A stretch of 64,000 nt of DNA from Periplaneta americana (Eukaryota > Arthropoda > Insecta > Blattodea > Blattidae), in assembly GCF_040183065.1 (NCBI RefSeq), contig NC_091121.1, forward strand, positions 62,218,287-62,282,286, written 5' to 3'. Positions 13,288 to 21,168 of the stretch are shown here, piece by piece. The notes beneath the pieces are model-generated. The model searched no databases and was not told where the DNA came from. It saw only the letters and a list, made by a program, of their open reading frames with translations. The stretch's first letter is position 1, and each line of letters begins with the position of its first letter. Both the position numbers and the translations under genes were made by a program.

Positions 13288-16200
13288 TATTATTACAGTA
13301 TATGCATGTGACAGGTCCTAAGTGAGTTAATAATAACTGACTGTAACATGAATTTGTATTTACTCGGTCTACACTATATGTCAAACGGAATTACAATGCA
13401 GTCTTATGAAGTGATCAGTGGTTATGACGTCAGAGCTTGCAGTAAGACCTTTAATATTTCACAAACTAAAAGGCATAGAGAGATGAGACAAACGCCGTTA
13501 ATCTAAGGATTACTTAGGTAAACATCCTATAATATAATCAAAATTTCGAATTTTATCGCGTACTGCTCCTTTAAGATGTCTGCGTACATCCAGACTGAAA
13601 TGTGTGTGAATTGAGCAACAATGTTGGACAATACATGCTACTCCAGGAATTTGGGAGCAGGTCCGGACGTCGGTGCGATGAGGAACTGCGGCCTGTATTC
13701 AGGCAGGAGGTGGACATTTTGAACAGTGCCTGTAAACAAATGTACACAGACTGAAACATTAATCAACTAAAACCTGAGTTTTATAGTACACAATGATCCT
13801 CCTTGTAACTCCTATAGTGCGGCAACCAGGCATTTTCGGACCCATGTTCATATAACCTTTTATTCTTCTCTACATAATATATGACAAATCCGTACTTGAA
13901 GTTTGGCCCCTATTTTCGTTACACCCTGTATATATCCGTTCAGAGTAATTTGTTACAGGAAAAGGGGTATCTGGAACGGTATCTGAGATCATATTAAATG
14001 TATTGCTGATATTTCTAGTAGGGATGAAAGCTATCTTTGAGACTTCTGTCTACTGGATTGCTATACTGACCTCATAATTCCTCTGCCTATATTTTCCTAT
14101 ATATTACTTGACTGAGATGGAAAAAAAAACAACAGAAAAGTTTTGTCTGTGGAAACACATTTCTTGGAGCATTAATAATTCCAAGTTCAAAATCTGACAT
14201 AATTCTTGATATTAAAGATATTTTATTAATTTGTCCTACAGAATAATATCTGTAATATTGACAATTAATATTTGAGGAAAAAAATTCGCTCCGGTGCCGG
14301 GAATCGAATCCGGGTCCTTGGTTCTACGTACCAAGCGCTCTGACCATTGAGCTACGCCGAATTCAATCCACAGCACCGGACTGAACCTTCCTCCTTGAAT
14401 GTTTCCCTTTTGGCCTGACTCCAAGTTAGGCATATATGTTGATGTATATGTCCAATGTCAACTGCCATTATATTACGTCAACATATATGCCTAACTTGGA
14501 GTCTGACCAAAAGGGAAACATTCAAGGAGGAAGGTTCGGTCCGGTGCTGTGGATTGAATTCGGTGTAGCTCAGTGGTCAGAACACTTGGTACGTAGAACC
14601 AAGGACCCGGGTTCGATCCCCGGCACCGGAGCGAATTTTTCTCCTCAAATATTAATAATTCTTGATGATTGAACTTTGTCTCTTGACATACATTGCTGCC
14701 TCACTGCCTCAAATATCTCTTGGTATATACCACTTCAGTTTTAGAACTGAGAAGAGAAAATATAAATGAGAAGGGTACTTCAGTATCTTGACCTAAATGT
14801 AATGTTCATATGTTCCTTTTATGATTCGAATAATTGAGCCGTGCAGAGCAGAAGTGGTGTAAGTCAAAAATGGGTAATGAGGGTTAAAGTAAACATTCTG
14901 TAAAATACAGCGCAAAGTAGCAACTAATATTCAATTTATTTAAACTATTAGTAGTTAGTGGATAGCACGTAGGGCATATTAATTGTTACTTTGCGCTGTA
15001 TTTTACAGAATTTTTACTTTAAACCTCATATCCAATTTTGACTTACACCGCTTCTGCTCTGAACAGCTCAATCGTAAAAATCTGAACAAACAAATGAGTG
15101 ATATTTTGAAGTCCCATTGACGAAGCATATATCTGAATTATTCAGCAGTTCTAAATTATGTATCGTTGCAAATAACTCATTCTCTCTCATTTTCTCCTTG
15201 TTCAAAGGAATTGTACATCAAGAAACTGTTTTTGTGTGTCTGTCTGGTATCTGTATTAGATCTCTTATTGATTTAGGATCAGCAGGTATGTCTCTGTTGC
15301 GTTCACGGCATAATGTTTTCTTTATATTCTCTATTTCTGGAAGTTAGCTCAGTGTTCCTGAAGAAATTCTCGGACAATTCATTTCGAAGTATCTGGAAAG
15401 GGAGACCTCTGGATGATCTACTATTCTCTATTTTCTCCATGTCTACATTTCAAATGCTTCTAGTCGTTTCTCTTCACTTCACTTCGTAATAAAAAAATGG
15501 AAAAAGGTTAGTTTTAGGGGAAAATGCGTGTGGGAAAGATGGATTTGGAAAATGTGAAGTTGGCATGTTCGGTATTGGGAACTATGGGTTGGGGAATTGG
15601 AATTGGAAAATAACTATTCGGCAAATATGCTGTCGGTAAAAGTGGGCATTGGGATACTTGGATTGGGAAAAATGTACGCGAATTTTGTTCACTATGGCAT
15701 AGAAGTTTGTGGGTATATTTGCCATTCTGTGTTCTAATTGTTAGTGCTTTTGTGTCTAATGAACAAATGGATGTTGTTTCCAAGCAGACCTTAGCAGATT
15801 ACTAATCTTGTATTATATCTGTGCCTCTGCAACGTCACAATTTATGAGGGGTAAAAGAGATAGCAAAAGGTTCTACTAATCTGTGAGAAAAAGTATGTCT
15901 AAATGTTCAGCTTCATTCAACTCATACAAACAGTGACCAGAGCATGTACTTATATCTAAACACTCAGTTTCAACTCATACAAGCAGTGACCAGAGCATTG
16001 GAATAAGAGCAACCAGGTATCTTTTGTTTTGATTTTTAATACTCGCCCACGATCAAGATAAGTCACTTGAAACTCGAAGGTCAGTCACCAGCAGAGATAA
16101 ATAGGATATCTGTAAATTTAATTTTCAACTCTCCTTGCTTTGAACAATTAGGACTGCCTTTCACAGGTCGTTACTGGAATTTACATAGTGCAGGCTACTG

Positions 16201-18723
16201 ATATACACAAACACACATGTACCAGTGAAATATCCACCTAAGGCATAAATTTTTCTGAATCACTGTAAATATTCTACAAGTTGTTACGTTCTTGTAAATG
16301 CATGGGTAGAGATTTGGATTATAAGAAGTTGATAATGATGCTCCAAATTAATTTTGATAGCTATTTTGTAGAGGTGCTCTAATTATATCTCAGCATCTTC
16401 GCTGAGGAAGGAGAATATCAAATGTAGATAACTCGCTAAATATATTTTATAAATGGAATATATACTCTTTTGGTAATACTTAATTTCTTATTAGAGCCTT
16501 TTTGTAATTTATTGTGCAGTTGATAATGATTGAAGAAAAGTCAATTTTTTGAAAATGCATACATGCTGACCCCTACACTATAGTAGAAAAGTATTTCTGA
16601 TTGATACTGATCTTGCAAAACATTTTAATCTACAAGAAACAGTCATCAGGCTAGAGATTTTAAACTTTGTGATTTGAAAAGTTAAATGTACTGAATTGCA
16701 CCCAGTTTCGTATCGAATTTCTTGCAGTATATAAACTATGTTTTTTCTGAATATTATTCAGTCGAAGGGTTCATTTTAAAACAAATATAAATGTTCGTTT
16801 TTTTTTACTTTAGGATTTCTTCAATAAAAAACATTGGGTGGAAACTCAGTACTTTAATATAGTGTGTTTTTAATACATCTAATTAAATTTTTATATTGAA
16901 AAGTTTATTTCATAACAAAGGAGAGAAAATTAATGTGAATGCTGAAAAAAATTAGAATTTCAGCAAATGGTCTAGTACTGAGAGAGTGATCATTAAATTC
17001 CGAGACTTGTCCCATAAATGGAAATAAAATTACCTGATTTAAATTTGGCTGCCATCCCCTTCAAAGTAGTCCACTTGGGCAGCTATACACATCCCAATGT
17101 GTCTGCCATTTTGGAATGCCTCTGGAAGTTGCGTTGTTGAAGCCTGTCAAGCACCTTCTGCAATTCACGTTGGATCTCCTCCACCGTGCTAAAACAGCGA
17201 CCCTTTAGCTTCAATTTCATCTTCGGAAACAAAAAAAAAAGTCGCAGGGGGGGGGGCAAATCTGGTGAATACGGGGATGAAGAACGACGACCATCTTGTT
17301 ACGGGTGCAAAACAGGCATGTTGCGAGAGCTCTGTGAGCTGGTGCATTGTCGTCATGGAGCATCCATTTGTTCTCTGGCCAGAGTTCTGGTCGTTAATGT
17401 TCAAAATGGATGTGAGGTTCATTATGCACAATTTGTCGAATTTTTTCGACATTTTCGGCACATGTGTGGTCGACCTGGCCTCTCGTCGTCTGGCGATATT
17501 CTGCCATTTCTGAAATGCGAATGCCACTCAAAACACCTCACTTGACTCACTGCTTCATTCCCGTAGGCTTGCTTCAACATTCTATGGATTTTGGTTGCCA
17601 GTTTCCCAAAGAATTTGATGTTGGCTCTCCGCTCCAGTTTCGAGTCCATCATGATTTCGTGAATGCGTGGGCTAACAAAACCTTGTGTAACACAGGTCTC
17701 AAATGAAGATAGCGCTTTGAAACTTTGTGTCGCGTCTCTTCAAGGTCGTCTAACGTCACTGCTGCGCGCACATGTCAATCACGTGATGCCTTCACCCACA
17801 GCAGACATAATCTCGGAATTTATTGATCACTCCTTGTAGTTCATAATACAGCTTCTTTTGTGGTCTTTCTGTTCAGGTGAGCAGGGCGTTGATTCTGAAG
17901 AAAGCAGCAGACTACATTCAGTTCATGAGGAGGAAGAATTCTGCACATCAACAGGATATTGATGATCTCAAGCGACAGAATTCCTTGCTTGAATCCCAAA
18001 GTAAGTCACATTATTTTGCCTTTATGTTAAGAAATTATTGTAAAAGTCTAGAATAAATATGACTGACTTTAGCTGTCATTGTCTGAATGTAAACAGCACT
18101 TGAGAACATTTAACAGATGGCTGTTTATTCACTCCTCTTTTCCCCTCCCTCTCCTTTCTTCTTCGTCTTCTGTCTTGTTTCTGTCAACTGTCACACATTA
18201 ACAAATTGTAAATCTACTTACCATTGGCAGTGACAGGATCCAAACGAGTAACACTACCCATAGTCCAAAACAGTAGTCCAACTTAAACTACAGAGCCTAA
18301 GTAACAAAATTTGAAAGATTCAATTAAAAAATAATAATAATAATAAAAGAAAAATCTACCCTTCATTTTTAATTTTAGATACAATGATATGTGAAACGAC
18401 ATCTCCATATTATTTGTAATGCACTCTACTAATAATTCTTTTGTTTTGGCCTACTTAGATGATTCAACAAAATTTACAATGATTATTTTGTCCAATTCTA
18501 TACTTTTATGTCTCTGCTTATTATTTTTATTATTTCAGTTCGAACATTGGAAAAAGCTAAAGCAACAGGCAATTACGCAGCTGAGTCCAGTGAGGTGTCT
18601 CTTGTTGGCTCCAAGTCAGATTCAGTGTCAAGTTACCCTCATGAATCTGAATCGGACACATCAGATTCAGAGACAGCCCATGCCACACGTCGTCCAAAGA
18701 AGTTGAAAGTGGCAGGGTTGTAA
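6542..18723 (+). CDS. Max: Max, bHLH-leucine-zipper transcription factor (5 coding exons)
   Basis: Coding exons: 6542-6580, 6693-6755, 9646-9756, 17877-18000 and 18539-18723, about 173 aa, all with GT/AG introns and continuous phase. Max is the obligate nuclear partner of Myc and of Mad/Mnt repressors, and its dimers bind CACGTG. The acidic N-terminus begins [13 protein letters not shown]. The basic region [18 protein letters not shown] (residues 39-56) keeps the DNA-contacting H41, E45 and R49. Helix 2 and the zipper (about 73-120, including MRRKN and DIDDLKRQN) are well conserved. A Ser/Asp/Glu-rich tail precedes a basic RRPKKLKV, probably a nuclear localisation signal. Human Max is 160 aa; the excess lies mainly in exon 2 and the tail. 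The start is the first in-frame ATG and matches the family N-terminus. Position 76 is Leu where I expect Gln (RALIL). Introns 2 and 3 hold many transposons. Identity is certain; the exon 3 end is ambiguous by 3 nt. Confidence 0.96.
6693..6755 (+). other. Max: Max exon 2, in-frame cassette candidate
   Basis: This 63-bp exon encodes 21 polar residues ([21 protein letters not shown]) just before the basic region. Both flanking introns are phase 0, so skipping keeps the frame. In vertebrate Max a short segment at this place (9 residues) is alternatively included to give the two main isoforms; whether this insect does the same is inference. Confidence 0.6.
8259..8505. mobile_element. MITE with about 45-bp terminal inverted repeats (Max intron 2)
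   Basis: The left end ACAATTAAGGCGCTCAG and the right end CTGAGCACCTTAATTGT are inverted copies. The match extends about 45 bp inward, through CACAAATGG and AACCCACAAAATT. There is no coding content in the 247 bp. No clear target duplication was identified. Confidence 0.7.
10150..10421 (-). pseudogene. MULE-type transposase C-terminus, broken
   Basis: Minus-strand reading gives ELWNAY, a stop, then [16 protein letters not shown] and [20 protein letters not shown]. The combination TNN-EGYHNR-(L/V)-G-HH is typical of the C-terminus of Mutator-like (FLYWCH-associated) transposases. The piece is short and carries an in-frame stop. A stretch rich in TTTCCCA lies to its left (about 9980-10070). 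It lies inside Max intron 3. Confidence 0.6.
10422..10865 (-). mobile_element. Mariner/IS630-like transposon 3' half (left arm)
   Basis: The minus strand encodes a transposase C-terminus: [16 protein letters not shown], then [18 protein letters not shown] with the characteristic D of the DDE/D triad region, then degraded [11 protein letters not shown]. The outer end has ACAGAGTGTAACGAAAATAG. An inverted copy of the outer 300 or so bp lies at 13575-13931. The inner edge is the TTAA that borders the Kolobok-like element. Confidence 0.75.
11272..12900 (+). pseudogene. THAP-domain transposase, frame-broken
   Basis: From the ATG at 11272 the frame encodes a C2CH THAP finger: CDFSC at the start, [24 protein letters not shown], then FVCSNHF. 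It ends at 11580. The C-terminal part reappears from about 12297 in two overlapping frames: [20 protein letters not shown], then [21 protein letters not shown], and [20 protein letters not shown]. That order (WWCATC-G, H-short loop-H, YHN, Y-G-ARTxLAxxDHNxN) occurs in THAP transposases of animals. Stops and frame changes between 11580 and 12297 destroy the middle. Confidence 0.75.
13239..13298. repeat. (ATT)n microsatellite
   Basis: About 17 ATT units with one interruption (ACT), inside the Kolobok-like element. Confidence 0.9.
13575..13931 (+). mobile_element. Mariner/IS630-like transposon 3' half (right arm, inverted)
   Basis: The plus strand ends in a transposase C-terminus-like [15 protein letters not shown] followed by the non-coding tail and the terminus CGTTACACCCTGTAT. 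It is an inverted, diverged copy of 10422-10865. The two copies are head to head around the Kolobok-like element. Confidence 0.72.
14290..14361 (-). tRNA. tRNA-like sequence (Tyr GTA-like anticodon), probably a pseudogene or SINE head
   Basis: The minus strand folds as a near-complete cloverleaf: acceptor TTCGGCG/CACCGGA (one A-C mismatch), D stem GCTC/GAGC perfect, T loop TTCGATT. An A-box-like TAGCTCAATGG and a B box are present. The anticodon arm TTGGT/ACCAA encloses ACGTAGA, which would place GTA at the anticodon. C instead of U at position 33 and an extra base before this arm argue against a working tRNA. Confidence 0.45.
14559..14630 (+). tRNA. tRNA-like sequence, inverted partner of the 14290 copy
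   Basis: The acceptor TTCGGTG/CACCGGA pairs over 7 bp including one T-G. The T stem CCGGG/CCCGG is perfect around TTCGATC. The D stem GCTC/GAAC has one mismatch. The anticodon arm is the same as in the left copy (GTA-like). Compensation between copies is mixed (each has one damaged stem), as expected for old repeats rather than for genes under selection. Confidence 0.45.
14833..15072. mobile_element. Foldback MITE with about 100-bp inverted termini
   Basis: The termini ATTGAGC...GCTCAAT are inverted. The match runs inward through CAGAGCAGAAG, GTGTAAGTCAAAA and ACAGCGCAAAGTA for about 100 bp, leaving a 40-bp centre. It has no coding capacity and lies in Max intron 3. Confidence 0.78.
16981..17835 (-). 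mobile_element. Mariner transposon, internally deleted
   Basis: Terminal inverted repeats GAGTGATCATTAAATTCCGAG (left) and the inverted right partner near 17805-17832 bound about 855 bp, against roughly 1.3 kb for a full mariner. The minus strand encodes the transposase N-terminus from 17652: [40 protein letters not shown]. After a deletion and frame changes comes the C-terminus, with [22 protein letters not shown] split across frames and [16 protein letters not shown]. The catalytic core is partly missing, so it can move only in trans, if at all. It lies in Max intron 3, about 40 bp before exon 4. Confidence 0.85.
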
Positions 18724-18949
18724 AGTGTTGTGATGTGGATTGAAGAGTGCTTGTGTAAGCGCGGACACGTCGTCGTACCTGAAAATTGAATGTATTGTAT
18801 GTACTGAGACACGCTGCCAGGAGGGGAGTAGGGTGTGGGCAATAATATGTTGGTGCTTAGCGTGTCATGACGGGTTGAGATTCCTCTCTTTTAAATGTTG
18901 CACCTTAAGATGTTAGAACTGTACTTGTTGTCCTCTCAGTGCCTCTCTT

Positions 18950-18955
18950 AATAAA
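18950..18955 (+). terminator. Max poly(A) signal candidate
   Basis: AATAAA lies 227 bp after the stop codon and is the first canonical hexamer in the 3' UTR. Later sites are possible. Confidence 0.6.
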
Positions 18956-18999
18956 GTGTAAGTTTATGTCTAACTGGTAATGTCTCTTTCACTTGAATC

Positions 19000-21160
19000 C
19001 ATCATATGTATGGCCAAGCAAGTTCAGGTGATGAGATGTATGGTATGGCTAGATGAACAATGTAAGAAACGTTTTCATTGAAGGTCCATATGTAGATCTG
19101 TTTCGAATACCACTGAAGTATGTTGCCGTGTTATATATGAAGGTATGGCTTGATTTCGTCAGTTATATTGTTTTTAATGCATCTTTGTTTCTACGAAGAT
19201 TTTATGTCCAGTTTTAAAAGTGATGTATTGATTTGTTGGAAATACATAATAGTATTGAAGCATTGACATACTTACAATTGAACAAATTTTAATAATGCAG
19301 TAATTTCTTACTTTAGGTTCTTCCAGATAGGCTTAACATGTCAAATTATAATTTAAATTGGTATGGTAGTGTCATGATCTACAAGTCGCAGGAAAACAGA
19401 TTTGAAGTTTGTTTCTTTAACCGTGGCATTACCTTAAAATTAATTTTTAGCTTATTTTTGTAAGCAAAAATGGGAACTTTCTGCAAGAATTGGGCGAGAT
19501 AAAAGCACCATGTTTATTTTTAATTTCACTCAAAATAATGGCATACTGGTCTGTTCTTTCTTTTTGTAATAATTACTTTGGTATGCACTATTCAAATTCT
19601 TAACAAAAATAATAGGTTTCTTTTAGTTCTGGTCTGCTTATATGTGTATATATGTATTTTTGTTCTGTTCCTCAATTCCGTTTTATTTTACAGTTAATTT
19701 CTGGAACATTTTCAGTATCTTTTTAATTATTTTGGGAATAGAAATATAAAATTAAGTCTTATCATTCTCTCTAGCTTCAGGTTTCTGTGTAATAGTATAG
19801 AATGTCATAAAGAAAACTTAAGAGACATACAATTTATGCTGTCATTGTTAAATTTTGAACGCTGTGAAAGCGAGAAGATAACTTGAAACTTCACTTCATT
19901 GGCTGCTCCAAACTGTAGGGATAAATTGATTCATCTTTTTGTGTTCATATTTGCCAGGGCACTAAAGAAACAATTGAATTATATGGGATTTTGGTGTTCC
20001 ATTAATGTAGAGTGTAAAGCATTTGAATTGAAAATTTCAGATTTTAGAATCCGTGTCACAAGTTCCACCAACAATAAGATGCATCCCTCTCCTTTTTCCA
20101 CATTACGCATTGAGTAAATACACGTTTTTGATATTGTGGTGCAACTGACATGAAAATTGAATATGTAGCTGAAGAATATGAAAATTACCTTCCATTTGTT
20201 ATTGATCTGTTGCAGAGTGTTTACCATGAGTTAGATGGTTCATTAAATTCCAGAAGGAAATATAGAATTCTTTTGTCACTCACGAATACTGGATATTAAT
20301 TTTCATTGCCCTGTGAGTGTGGATTTCAACATTTTATTTTCATCTAGCCCAAACTTAAAACATGCCTTTTAGTTGGACATCTTTTGCATACTGCAAAATT
20401 CATCTATATATATGTTATTGCAAGTGAATTAGTAATGTTTTTATTCTGTATGTCATCATAGACATCTATATTGAGAAGTTAATTAAAAAGCTCGCTGAGG
20501 CATGAGTTTTTATTAGTTGAACTGTTAAGGTCTTGTTGTGAACTATATAAAAATACCATACTGTCTCAACAGAGATACTCTGGACACTTGTAGTCTTATA
20601 AAGAATGGCCAGATACCTCTTTCCCTTTCCAGTGTACCTATAATCAAGAAAAAGAGATTATTTCATGACCATGCATTGTGACTTTTATCTATCTGGTTAG
20701 TTCGGCAAGAGATTGGTGTGATTTGTGAAAATAGCATGGAGGAACAGGGAAACTGTTAAAGTGATGAAAGAGCAGAAAGTAACGAATTGCAAAAATAAGA
20801 AAGCAAGAAAACATTATGTGATTATGAGAGGTGATATAACTGAAAGGAAGAGTTGAAAGTTGAACTTGTGAAGCTTGAGTGAATAGTTTATAAAAATAAA
20901 AATAAAGTAAAACTTGTGATGGTGAATGTTGTATGTGCCATTCTTTCTCCCCCCCTCCCCCCCTCCAGTCCATACTTTAATGGAATTTGTATTTGATAGA
21001 TTTTAATAACTTTTACAGAACCTTCAGGTCCTTACTACTATTCCTTGCAGGAAACAGTTCATAACCTAATGTTGAAAACTATCAAAAGAATTGTTCAGTT
21101 ATTACTTTCTTTTTTTGCTTTTGTGCTGTTCGATAGTGGACGTGGTTATTCTGCTGGAGT
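19000..21160. other. Max 3' flank, no recognised gene
   Basis: AT-rich. It may contain longer 3' UTR isoforms of Max. Short open frames here overlap on both strands and show no domain. A C/T-rich run lies at 20947-20966. Confidence 0.5.
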
Positions 21161-21168
21161 ATAATGAC

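Larger units (their letters stand above)
10870..13570 (+). mobile_element. Kolobok-like DNA transposon with THAP domain, TTAA target duplication
   Basis: The 2701-bp element is bounded by TTAA on both sides (10866-10869 and 13571-13574). Its terminal inverted repeats begin AGGAGCAGT and continue CGCGATAAAATT with one mismatch. It encodes an N-terminal THAP zinc finger and a C-terminal transposase segment. TTAA duplication plus a THAP-bearing transposase is the known signature of the Kolobok superfamily; piggyBac also uses TTAA but has no THAP domain. Frames are broken, so it is not autonomous now. A degenerate ATT microsatellite sits at 13239-13298. Confidence 0.75.
14264..14656. repeat. 393-bp palindrome: two 183-bp arms with tRNA-like sequences
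   Basis: The left arm 14264-14446 and the right arm 14474-14656 are inverted copies of exactly equal length with a 27-nt spacer. The arms differ at only a handful of sites. Each carries a 72-nt tRNA-like sequence near its outer end. It lies inside Max intron 3. It could form a cruciform or a long hairpin RNA. Confidence 0.88.

Noticed and set aside
14290-14630. Functional tRNA-Tyr genes
   Set aside because: C at position 33, an extra base before the anticodon arm, stem mismatches and palindromic duplication point to a repeat.
15514-15783. Open frame with Pro/Asn/Phe repeats on the minus strand
   Set aside because: Translation of degenerate TTCCCAAT words; no protein family visible.
18639-18842. 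Minus-strand open frame over the Max last exon
   Set aside because: Antisense of the Ser/Glu-rich Max tail.
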